From Pseudomonadota bacterium (GTDB taxonomy: Bacteria > Pseudomonadota > Alphaproteobacteria > Rhizobiales > Xanthobacteraceae), in assembly GCA_023417665.1 (NCBI GenBank), contig JAEZFA010000296.1, positions 1 through 16,970 on the forward strand: a DNA stretch of 16,970 nt, read 5' to 3'. A model generated the notes under the pieces. The model made no database searches. It had not been told where the DNA came from and saw only the letters and a list, made by a program, of their open reading frames with translations. A program made the position numbers and the translations under genes. Numbering within the stretch: position 1 is the stretch's first letter; each line of letters opens with the position of its first letter. Below are positions 1 through 6,736 of the stretch, piece by piece.

Positions 1-708
1 GGCGCGGCCGAGGCGCCGCGCCATCAAAGCGAGATTGGCGGCATCAATTCCTTCCTTCGCGAGCACCGGCGCGAGCTTTCGCAACCGTGCGCGAAGATTT
101 TTCGTGTCCCGGTTTGTCGGATCGCTCGCAAAAGGAATGCGGAGTTTCTTCAGGGTCGCGACCAGCCGCGCCTTCGGCAAATCGAGAAACGGACGCGCGA
201 GGAAGATGCCGTCGCGCTGGTGCACCCGCCGGATGCCGGCAAGACCGCCGAGGCCCGAGCCGCGCCCCATCCGGTGCAGCACCGTCTCGGCCTGATCGTC
301 GCGGGTATGCGCGGTCATCAGGACATCGGCACCGATTTCCTTCGCGAGTTCCGAGAACAATCCGAAGCGCGCCTCGCGCGCCGCTTCCTGCACGCCGGTG
401 ATCGGTTTCTTCCCGCGCCAGATCAGCGTGTGATGCGGAATGACGAGGCCGGCGGCGAGCTTCTCCACCATCTTCGCCTCGGACTTTGAGGCCGCGCGCA
501 GCCGATGATCGATGGTGGCGGCCACCAGCTCAGGCCCCGTTCCGCGCGCGCCGCGCCACTTGGCGGCGAGCACCAGAAGCGCGGTCGAATCCGGCCCGCC
601 GGAAACCGCGAGCAGCGTCTTTCTTGATTTCGCGAAATCGTCAAACAGCGCGGAAAGCTCGCTCTCTGCGATGGGGGCCTTGTCAGCAACCGATCCGCTT
701 CTGCTCAT
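1..708 (-). CDS. tilS: tRNA(Ile)-lysidine synthase, N-terminal part (cut by window edge)
   Basis: TilS attaches lysine to C34 of the CAU-anticodon tRNA-Ile using ATP, changing its decoding from AUG to AUA; it is a cytoplasmic, essential enzyme. The frame stays open for 236 codons from the ATG at 708 to base 1, so the C-terminal domain lies outside the window. Visible motifs are the PP-loop SGGPDS at residues 36-41, IDHRLR near 86, HTRDDQAET at 134-142, a GRGSGLGGLAGI stretch near 150-162 and SDPTNRD at 195-201, all typical of the family. The start codon lies inside the end of cpoB, a 26-base overlap, which suggests coupled translation at the end of the tol-pal cluster. In related genomes ftsH often follows, which cannot be checked here. 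The identification is firm; the exact start is likely but not proven. Confidence 0.95.
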   Translation of the reverse strand, partial: MSRSGSVADKAPIAESELSALFDDFAKSRKTLLAVSGGPDSTALLVLAAKWRGARGTGPELVAATIDHRLRAASKSEAKMVEKLAAGLVIPHHTLIWRGKKPITGVQEAAREARFGLFSELAKEIGADVLMTAHTRDDQAETVLHRMGRGSGLGGLAGIRRVHQRDGIFLARPFLDLPKARLVATLKKLRIPFASDPTNRDTKNLRARLRKLAPVLAKEGIDAANLALMARRLGRA

Positions 709-1615
709 TCTCGGCGTTCTTCTTCACCGTGGGCGAGGCTTTCGGATATTTTGAAAGCACCGCGCCGAGCGAACCGCAAGCGGCTTCCTTCTTGCCGAGT
801 TGCGCGAGCGACTGCCCGAGCCGCAGGAGCGAGTCGGGCGCGCGGTTGCTCTGCGGCCACTTGTTGTAGATGTCGAGGAAGACTTCGGCCGCTTCCGTGA
901 ACTTGCGCTGCATGAACATGCTTTCGCCGAGCCAGTAGCTCGCGAGCGGCACGTTGCGGTCGTTCGGATACTGCTCGATGAAGCCGCGGAAGGATTGCTC
1001 AGCCAGCCCGTAATCGCGCCGCAGGACATAGCCATAGGCCAGGTCATAGGCGTCTTTCGGCGAGTTCGAGGGCGGCAGCACGGCCTGCTGCTGGGGTTGC
1101 TGCTGCGGCTGCTGAACGGGCTGCTGGTTGAAATTCTGATTCTGGTTCTGGTTCGGCGCGAGCACCATGGGCCCTTGCGGCTGCTGCGGCGCGTTTGGCT
1201 GCTGGTAGCGCTGCTGCGCCGGAATCTGCCCGAGGTTCTGCGGGCGGCCCGGCGCGTCCGGATCGGCGGCGGGGTCGAAGGCGTCGCCGCGGCGCTGCGG
1301 GGTGGTCGGCGGCAATTGCTGCTGCAGCGGCGGCGGTGTCTGCTGCTGTTGCGGCGGAATATTCTGCTGCTGCGGCGGCTGCACCGCGCCGCGCTGCGTC
1401 TGTTGCAGCTGATACTGCAACTGCTCGATCTGTCCGGTGAGCTGGCGCAATTGCTGCTCGAGCCGGTCGACCCGTATCGCCAGATCGCTGTCGCCCTGCT
1501 GCTGCGGCGGATAATCCGGCTGCCGGTTTCCGAATGGAAACTGCGCATAAGCTGGCAGCGCCCCGAGCAGAAAGGCGGCAAAGCCGATTGCGAAAAACTT
1601 GCGTGCAACGTTCAT
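683..1615 (-). CDS. cpoB: Tol-Pal associated periplasmic protein CpoB (YbgF)
   Basis: CpoB is a periplasmic protein that binds TolA and coordinates peptidoglycan synthesis with outer-membrane constriction at division. The 310-residue product has a signal peptide (hydrophobic run about 8-22, likely cleaved after AYA at 24). A short coiled coil follows at about 44-75, rich in Leu and Gln heptads. Then comes a long low-complexity Gln/Pro/Asn linker (about 76-184), and a C-terminal TPR domain (about 185-310) with repeats such as DAYDLAYGYVLRRDYGLAEQ and SYWLGESMFMQRKFTEAAEV. The order coiled coil then TPR is the family signature; the linker is much longer than in E. coli YbgF. It lies 108 bases after pal and overlaps tilS by 26 bases. 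The Shine-Dalgarno is weak (GGTGA about 4 bases before the ATG). Confidence 0.93.
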   Translation of the reverse strand: MNVARKFFAIGFAAFLLGALPAYAQFPFGNRQPDYPPQQQGDSDLAIRVDRLEQQLRQLTGQIEQLQYQLQQTQRGAVQPPQQQNIPPQQQQTPPPLQQQLPPTTPQRRGDAFDPAADPDAPGRPQNLGQIPAQQRYQQPNAPQQPQGPMVLAPNQNQNQNFNQQPVQQPQQQPQQQAVLPPSNSPKDAYDLAYGYVLRRDYGLAEQSFRGFIEQYPNDRNVPLASYWLGESMFMQRKFTEAAEVFLDIYNKWPQSNRAPDSLLRLGQSLAQLGKKEAACGSLGAVLSKYPKASPTVKKNAENEQKRIGC

Positions 1616-1672
1616 GACGTCACCGATGAAACCCGTTTTGGCCCAAAGTGGGGCCGGATAAAACGCGCGAAA

Positions 1673-1695
1673 CCGGCGCCCTGTTCAGACGCCGG
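1673..1695 (-). other. Hairpin between pal and cpoB
   Basis: A 6-bp perfect inverted repeat (CCGGCG at 1673-1678, CGCCGG at 1690-1695, 11-base loop) lies 28 bases after the pal stop. On the minus strand it is followed by TTTC and then a second small GGCCC/GGGCC stem at 1640-1655. Neither has a good U-tract, so this looks more like an mRNA 3'-end stabilising structure or a weak attenuator than an intrinsic terminator. Confidence 0.3.
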
Positions 1696-1723
1696 CTTCA
1701 TGACCGCGAAGAGACGAACCTTC

Positions 1724-2224
1724 TCAGGTGCCGGGCGCGCTGTTCAGCACGGTAACGGCACGGCGGTTCTGCGACCAGCACGAGATGTCGTTACAGACCG
1801 CGACCGGACGTTCCTTACCATAGGAAATGGTCCGCATCCGCTGACCCGGGATGCCGCGCGATACCAGGTAGTCACGCACCGTCTGCGCACGCCGCGCGCC
1901 GAGCGCGATGTTGTATTCGCGCGTGCCGCGTTCGTCCGCGTGACCTTCGATCGTGAAGGAATACTGCGCGTATTGCTGGAGCCACTGCACCTGCTTGTCG
2001 AGCGTGGCCCGCGCCTGCGGCGTCAATTCCGACTGATCGCTCTCGAAGAACACGCGATCGCCTACGTTGACGACGAAATCCTGCACGCTGCCCGGCGTAT
2101 TGGCATTGGCGTTCGGATTTACGTCGGCCTGGTTCTGGTTCGTCGAACAGGCAGCGACCGCGAGCGTCACTGCGAACAGTCCGGCAAAACGCGCGCTACG
2201 AACGAGCCGCATCAAACCCGTCAT
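1724..2224 (-). CDS. pal: Peptidoglycan-associated lipoprotein Pal
   Basis: Pal is an outer-membrane lipoprotein whose OmpA-like domain binds peptidoglycan and TolB, tethering the outer membrane to the wall and following the constricting septum. The 166-residue product has a lipoprotein signal with lipobox VAAC and lipidated Cys26. A short Asn-rich linker follows (about 29-45), then an OmpA_C domain (about 55-160). The peptidoglycan-binding segment GHADERGTREYNIALGARRA spans 94-113, and NRRAV lies at 153-157. Two cysteines at 144 and 149 could form a disulfide. The start at 2224 is chosen because GAGGAG (2233-2238) lies 8 bases upstream; Met5 would be too far away. It is separated from tolB by 281 bases, so it probably has its own promoter as well as readthrough. 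Confidence 0.97.
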   Translation of the reverse strand: MTGLMRLVRSARFAGLFAVTLAVAACSTNQNQADVNPNANANTPGSVQDFVVNVGDRVFFESDQSELTPQARATLDKQVQWLQQYAQYSFTIEGHADERGTREYNIALGARRAQTVRDYLVSRGIPGQRMRTISYGKERPVAVCNDISCWSQNRRAVTVLNSAPGT

Positions 2225-2232
2225 ACCGATTA

Positions 2233-2238
2233 CTCCTC
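2233..2238 (-). promoter_or_regulatory. Ribosome binding site of pal
   Basis: GAGGAG on the minus strand, 8 bases before the ATG at 2224. It is the clearest Shine-Dalgarno in the tol cluster and fixes the pal start, fitting the high expression expected of an abundant lipoprotein. Confidence 0.75.
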
Positions 2239-2382
2239 AAATTCCCACAAGACCGACCACACAGCCCCGGCCGGTCGAAAACCCCATAATTTTCGAATAT
2301 TCCATCAACCTTGACGAAATCTTTGCGGCGCGGTCAGGGCACGCCAGTAAACAAGTACCGGGCTGAAATCCCCTCGGCATGG

Positions 2383-2397
2383 TTAGCAAAGGGTTAA
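2383..2397 (-). promoter_or_regulatory. CtrA-like binding site upstream of pal
   Basis: On the minus strand the sequence reads TTAACCCTTTGCTAACC, which is TTAA, 7 bases, then CTAAC. The known alphaproteobacterial CtrA box is TTAA-N7-TTAA(C), so one base of the core differs. It lies about 159 bases upstream of the pal start. A second such site precedes tolQ. This is a motif match only; binding is inferred. Confidence 0.35.
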
Positions 2398-2413
2398 GCG
2401 GAACTTTTTCGCC

Positions 2414-2498
2414 CCTCATCCCGAGGAGCCGCGGGCGTCTCGAAGGATGGGCCTCGTGGTTCGAGACGCGGGCGTCACCCGCTCCTCACCACGAGGAG
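2414..2498. repeat. Palindromic interspersed repeat (REP-like) between tolB and pal
   Basis: An 85-base block of nested inverted repeats begins 8 bases beyond the tolB stop. CCTCATCCCGAGGAG (2414-2428) is an imperfect inverse of CTCCTCACCACGAGG (2482-2496). Inside are a perfect 10-bp stem, GCGTCTCGAA (2435-2444) with TTCGAGACGC (2460-2469), and small hairpins GCGGG/CCCGC (2468-2482) and CTCCTC/GAGGAG (2482-2498). It resembles the short palindromic repeats with TTCGAGACGC and CTCACCA-GAGG that I recall as scattered in Bradyrhizobium-like genomes; that likeness is from memory. In RNA it would fold strongly and could reduce readthrough from tolB into pal or protect the tolB mRNA 3' end. Confidence 0.7.
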
Positions 2499-2505
2499 CA
2501 GTTGA

Positions 2506-3840
2506 TCACGACAGCGGCGGCGACCATGCCGGATCCGACGCATAAGACGGCGTTGGAACCCGGAGTTCGTTGTAGCCGGTGAGATCCACCGTGTAGAGCG
2601 ACGGCCCCGCATTGCCACCCGGATCGCGGAAGAACATCAGCACGCGCCCGTTCGGCGACCAGGTCGGTCCCTCGTTGTGGAATCCTTCGGTCAATACGCG
2701 CTCGGCGGTTCCGTCGGTCTTCATCACGCCGATTGCAAACGAACCTTCGCCCTGCCGCGTGAACGCGATCACGTCGCCGCGCGGCGACCAGACCGGCGTC
2801 GAGTAACGGCCGCCGCCCGGCGGCGAGATGCGCCGCTGATTCGAGCCATCGGCGCCCATCACATAAAGCTGTTGCGAACCGCCGCGATCGGATTCGAACA
2901 CGATCTGCGTGCCGTCCGGCGAGAACGACGGCGCGGTGTCGATCGCCGGCGTCGCGGTCAGCCGTGTCGTACGCTTGGTACGCAGGTCCATGAGATAGAT
3001 GTTCGACGCGCCCTGCTGTTGCAGGCTCATCACCACGCTCTGACCGTTGGGCGAGAAGCGCGGGCTGAACGACATGTTCGGAAAGTCGCCGACGATTTCG
3101 CGCTGGCCGGTCTCGATGTTCAGCAACACCACGCGCGGCGGCTGGTCGCCGCGCCCGTAAGACATGTAGGTGATTTCCTGATTGGTCGGCGAGAAGCGCG
3201 GCGTCAGCACCAGTTCGTCGCCGCGCGTGAGATAGCGCACGTTCGCGCCGTCCTGATCCATGATCGCAAGCCGCTTCACGCGGCGATCCTTGGGACCGGT
3301 CTCGTCGACATAGACGATGCGCGTATCGAAATAGCCCTTCTCGCCGGTGAGCCGCTGATAGATCAGGTCGGAAATGATGTGCGCGATGCGCCGCCAGTTT
3401 TCCGGCTGCGTCAGGAACTGCTGGCCGATCATGTATTGCCCGGCCTGAATGTCCCAGAGGCGGAAGGCGACCGAGAACCGCCCGTCGCCCTGCCGGACCA
3501 CGCGGCCGGTGACCAGCGTCTGCGCGTTGATGACGCGCCAGTCCTGAAAACGCGGCGCCACGTCGATATTGCTGACGCGCTCGATGAACGCCGCCGGATC
3601 GACCGGCGCGAACAGGCCGGAGCGGCGCAAGTTGTTGGTGATGACGCCGGAAATGCCGCGGCCGGTATCCTGCTCGCCCTGCCCGCCGACGAATTCCGTA
3701 ATCGCGATCGGCAAGGGCTGCACGGTGCCGCGGGTGATATCGACGCGGGTCTGCGCGAACCCGAAGCGCGGCGCGCCGAGTGCGAGCGCTGCGGTGCTGC
3801 CGGCAAGGAGAAGGTTTCGACGGGAGAACTGGGCGGTCAT
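2506..3840 (-). CDS. tolB: Tol-Pal system protein TolB
   Basis: TolB is the periplasmic beta-propeller that shuttles between Pal and TolA. The 444-residue product has an N-terminal signal with a twin arginine (SRRNLLLAG, Arg7-Arg8) before a hydrophobic run, probably cleaved near FGFA-Q at 29-30. The TolB N-terminal domain spans about 40-165 (ITEFVGGQGEQDTGRGISGV). A C-terminal six-bladed propeller follows, with PD40-type repeats: FSPTNQEITYMS near 216, FSPNGQSVVMS near 262, FSPDGTQIVFESD near 306, WSPRGDVIAFT near 351, WSPNGRVLMFF near 394. Length matches the family. It follows tolA by 50 bases with a modest AAGG ribosome site. The twin-arginine signal suggests Tat export, whereas E. coli TolB uses Sec; the propeller assignment is secure, the export route inferred. 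Confidence 0.97.
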   Translation of the reverse strand: MTAQFSRRNLLLAGSTAALALGAPRFGFAQTRVDITRGTVQPLPIAITEFVGGQGEQDTGRGISGVITNNLRRSGLFAPVDPAAFIERVSNIDVAPRFQDWRVINAQTLVTGRVVRQGDGRFSVAFRLWDIQAGQYMIGQQFLTQPENWRRIAHIISDLIYQRLTGEKGYFDTRIVYVDETGPKDRRVKRLAIMDQDGANVRYLTRGDELVLTPRFSPTNQEITYMSYGRGDQPPRVVLLNIETGQREIVGDFPNMSFSPRFSPNGQSVVMSLQQQGASNIYLMDLRTKRTTRLTATPAIDTAPSFSPDGTQIVFESDRGGSQQLYVMGADGSNQRRISPPGGGRYSTPVWSPRGDVIAFTRQGEGSFAIGVMKTDGTAERVLTEGFHNEGPTWSPNGRVLMFFRDPGGNAGPSLYTVDLTGYNELRVPTPSYASDPAWSPPLS

Positions 3841-3890
3841 GACTGTATGCCTTGAATGGCCGTAAACGGACGAAAACAGAAATCGTTGCG

Positions 3891-4787
3891 TCAGCCGCGC
3901 ACGGTCTGCGGCGGCGCGAAGTTGAAGATCATATCCTTCCAGAAATTATACTTGCCAGCCGAAAGCATTTTATAGGGCTGGCAGGCAATCACGGCGCGGA
4001 CAGCGCTTTCGGCGGTGGCCTGGAAGGCGGGGCCGGCGCCGGCATTGAGCACCTGCGGGGGCGCGGCAAGCGTGCCGTCCGGCTTCATCTGGATGCGTAG
4101 TTCCACGACCGCGCGCTCGACGTTGCCGACGCCGGGCAGCACGTTCCAGCACTTCTCGACGTGACGCGCGAGCGCCACCAGTTCGTCCATCGAGAGCATG
4201 TTGTCCTGCCCCTTGGTCGCGCCGAGATTGGCGTTCGACTTCTGCTCGCCCGCATTCTTCTTTCGCGAGGGCGCGCGGCGGTCGAGCAGTTCGGCGATCC
4301 GGTCCGGGTCGAAGTCGTGCTTCGTTTTCACCGGCGGCGTTTTCTGCTTCACCACTTTCTTTGGCGTCTCTTTTTTCTTTTCCGCTTTCTTCCGCTCTTC
4401 CTCGAGCTTCTTCGCGATCGCATCCGGCTCCGGCTTGGGCTCGGGTTTGGCGACGTCCTTTTTGGGCTCTTCTTTCTTTTCGACCTTCTGCTCTTCCTGC
4501 GGCGGTGGCGGCGGCGTGGATTTCACCTCGCGGTCCTTCACCGGCAGATTGGCATCGGTCACCGGTGTCGGCTCGGCTTTTTTCTCAGCCTGCTTCACCG
4601 GCTCCGGCTGTTTCTCGGCCTTGATCTTGCCCTGCTTGACCTTCGTCACGTCGGTGATCGAGACGAGATCGATCGGCAGGGAATCGACCGGCGGCGCGTC
4701 GTTGGGTTTGACCGAGGCAAAGTGAATCAGTCCCCAGCCGAGGACGACGGCATGCAGTGCGGTCGAAATCGTAAAGCCGGGGCGCAT
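3891..4787 (-). CDS. tolA: Tol-Pal system protein TolA
   Basis: TolA is the inner-membrane-anchored rod that carries energy from TolQR across the periplasm to TolB-Pal. The 298-residue product shows the three-part TolA layout: one N-terminal transmembrane helix (about 5-25), a charged Lys/Glu/Pro-rich middle (about 50-155, including five consecutive prolines at 92-96), and a compact C-terminal TonB-like domain (about 195-290). That domain contains VEKCWNVLPG and RIQMKPDGTL and ends in a conserved W-x-D-M-I-F-N-F-like stretch. It is shorter than E. coli TolA (421 residues), mainly in the middle domain. It starts 11 bases after the tolR stop, which fits a single tolQRAB transcript. No strong Shine-Dalgarno is visible, so coupling to tolR translation is likely. 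Confidence 0.95.
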   Translation of the reverse strand: MRPGFTISTALHAVVLGWGLIHFASVKPNDAPPVDSLPIDLVSITDVTKVKQGKIKAEKQPEPVKQAEKKAEPTPVTDANLPVKDREVKSTPPPPPQEEQKVEKKEEPKKDVAKPEPKPEPDAIAKKLEEERKKAEKKKETPKKVVKQKTPPVKTKHDFDPDRIAELLDRRAPSRKKNAGEQKSNANLGATKGQDNMLSMDELVALARHVEKCWNVLPGVGNVERAVVELRIQMKPDGTLAAPPQVLNAGAGPAFQATAESAVRAVIACQPYKMLSAGKYNFWKDMIFNFAPPQTVRG

Positions 4788-4798
4788 GTCTCTTAGGG

Positions 4799-5242
4799 TC
4801 AGGATCCCTCAACTTCGGTCACGAGCGCGACCTTGCGATAGCCGGCGGCCTGCAAGCGTCCCATGACCTTCATCACCGTTCCGTAATCGACCTTCTTGTC
4901 GCCGCGCACATAGATGCGTTCTTCCGCACCCTGTTTCGCGACGGCTTTCAGCTTGTCGATCAGTTCCTCGAGCTTGATCTCGGTGTTCTGCAGGAACACC
5001 TGGCCCTTGTCGTTGACCGAGAGCGTCAACGGCTCACGCTCCTGATCGAGCGATTTCGCCTGGCTCTGCGGCAGATCGATCGGCACGCCGACCGTCAAGA
5101 GCGGTGCCGAGATCATGAAGATGATCAACAGCACCAGCATGACGTCGACGAGCGGCGTCACGTTGATCTCGGCGCTGACCCCGCGGCCGCGTACGCGCGA
5201 CGAGCGCCGCTCGCCTGCTCCCGAACCTCCGCTCATACCCAT
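4799..5242 (-). CDS. tolR: Tol-Pal system protein TolR
   Basis: TolR is the ExbD-family partner of TolQ and gates proton flow in the inner-membrane motor. The 147-residue protein has a short basic cytoplasmic N-terminus, then INVTPLVDVMLVLLIIFMISAPLL at about 27-50. Asp33 in this transmembrane helix matches the essential proton-carrying Asp23 of E. coli TolR. The rest is the periplasmic ExbD/TolR domain (LSVNDKGQVFLQNTEI, IYVRGDKKVDYGTVMKVM). The start at 5242 follows GAGGT about 7 bases upstream. It lies 9 bases after the tolQ stop. Confidence 0.97.
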   Translation of the reverse strand: MGMSGGSGAGERRSSRVRGRGVSAEINVTPLVDVMLVLLIIFMISAPLLTVGVPIDLPQSQAKSLDQEREPLTLSVNDKGQVFLQNTEIKLEELIDKLKAVAKQGAEERIYVRGDKKVDYGTVMKVMGRLQAAGYRKVALVTEVEGS

Positions 5243-5251
5243 GTCAGCACC

Positions 5252-6043
<792 letters not shown>

Positions 6044-6265
6044 CGAAAGTCCTTTGCGTTCCGGCGTTCCTGATGACGCCGCACGCCGCGCAGTCGGGAT
6101 TGGGGTAAAGCGTGGAGCACTTGGAACATGCAGGGCCCGGCAATCTGGCTCGCCCTGCACCCGCTCTCGCCGGGTCCCGTCAATACGGCACTGAATCTGT
6201 CCAAACTGGGGCGCGGGCCTTTCGGCCGCGTCCCTGAGAGAAGGGCTTATACGGTTAACAGTTGG
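6044..6265 (-). promoter_or_regulatory. Region upstream of tolQ, probable promoter area
   Basis: These 222 bases between ybgC and tolQ hold no gene. At the ybgC end there is a -10-like TATAAG on the minus strand (6246-6251) just downstream of the CtrA-like site. A GC-rich hairpin (about 6211-6228, GCGGGCC with GGCCGC and a one-base bulge) follows but has no U-tract. One GANTC site occurs at 6193-6197. A tolQ promoter here is inferred from the AT-rich start of the gap and the distance from ybgC. Confidence 0.35.
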
Positions 6266-6269
6266 TTAG
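6255..6269 (-). promoter_or_regulatory. CtrA-like binding site upstream of tolQ
   Basis: On the minus strand CTAACCAACTGTTAACC reads CTAA, 7 bases, TTAAC, one core base off the CtrA consensus TTAA-N7-TTAA(C). The distal half overlaps the ybgC stop codon. A TATAAG element starts 3 bases downstream of the box, so if that is a -10 the box would cover the -15 to -29 region. Assignment rests on the motif and on a similar site before pal. Confidence 0.38.
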
Positions 6270-6736
6270 CGAGATGACAGAGCGTCCGGCGCCATGGCTT
6301 TCCGCAGCGCTTCCGGGATGCGCCGCGCACGTCCGCCGGACACGAAGGCAGCCTTCACCATGGCTTCGAGGAGCAGCGTTTCGCCGCGGAACACTTCCTG
6401 CTTCAGCGTAAGCGAAGCGCCGGCGATATCGGCAGGCGACGTCACGATGCGAAGCACGTCGTCCATATGCGCAGGTTTGAGATATTCCAAACTCATCGAG
6501 CGCACGACGAAGGCAAAGCCCGGCGCTTCCTGACCCGCTTCCTCGAACAGCGCCCGATGATCGACGCCGAGGAGACGCAGGAAATCCGTGCGGCCGCGCT
6601 CCATGAAGCGCAGATAGCTCGCGTGATAGACCACGCCGGAAAAATCCGTGTCCTCGTAATAGACCCGGACCGCCATGACGTGCCGGCCGTGCTCGATGCG
6701 GCCCGCAAGATCGGGCCAGTTCTCCGGTGTTTTCAT
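6266..6736 (-). CDS. ybgC: Acyl-CoA thioesterase YbgC (Tol-Pal associated)
   Basis: YbgC is a cytoplasmic hotdog-fold (4HBT) thioesterase, usually the first gene of the tol-pal cluster and thought to act on short or phospholipid-linked acyl-CoA/ACP substrates. The 156-residue product carries the signature YYEDTDFSGVVYHASYLRF at 26-44; Asp31 is the likely catalytic aspartate by comparison with 4HBT enzymes. The ATG at 6736 overlaps the ruvB stop as ATGA, which favours this start over Met21 and implies translational coupling. So ybgC is tied to ruvCAB rather than directly to tolQ, from which it is separated by 222 bases. Confidence 0.95.
   Translation of the reverse strand: MKTPENWPDLAGRIEHGRHVMAVRVYYEDTDFSGVVYHASYLRFMERGRTDFLRLLGVDHRALFEEAGQEAPGFAFVVRSMSLEYLKPAHMDDVLRIVTSPADIAGASLTLKQEVFRGETLLLEAMVKAAFVSGGRARRIPEALRKAMAPDALSSR

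Larger units (their letters stand above)
2225..2505. other. Intergenic region between tolB and pal
   Basis: This 281-base gap is the longest in the window and has no convincing gene. From the tolB side it holds the palindromic repeat (2414-2498), then a CtrA-like site (2383-2397). Next comes an AT-rich patch at about 2278-2320, unlike its GC-rich surroundings and a plausible place for a pal promoter, and finally the pal ribosome binding site. I could not assign a well-matched -35/-10 pair. The small reading frames in this stretch look like chance. Confidence 0.6.

Noticed and set aside
800..2314. 504-codon plus-strand open frame opposite cpoB and pal
   Set aside because: It is antisense to two well-supported genes, its translation is Arg/Leu-rich low-complexity sequence with no recognisable domain, and it is the expected shadow in GC-rich DNA.
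2237..2419. 60-codon minus-strand open frame between tolB and pal
   Set aside because: It spans the probable pal promoter and ribosome site and has no features of a small protein; probably chance.
2677..3855. 392-codon plus-strand open frame opposite tolB
   Set aside because: Antisense shadow; Arg/His-rich translation without domain features.
4319..4640. Repeated Lys/Glu/Pro codons in tolA as a possible DNA repeat
   Set aside because: Explained by the charged, low-complexity middle domain of TolA; no regular DNA unit.
6044..6160. 39-residue N-terminal extension of TolQ
   Set aside because: The extra residues look unlike TolQ, and AAAGGA lies just before the ATG at 6043.
6211..6228. GC-rich hairpin after ybgC as an intrinsic terminator
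   Set aside because: The stem has a bulge and there is no run of T after it on the minus strand.
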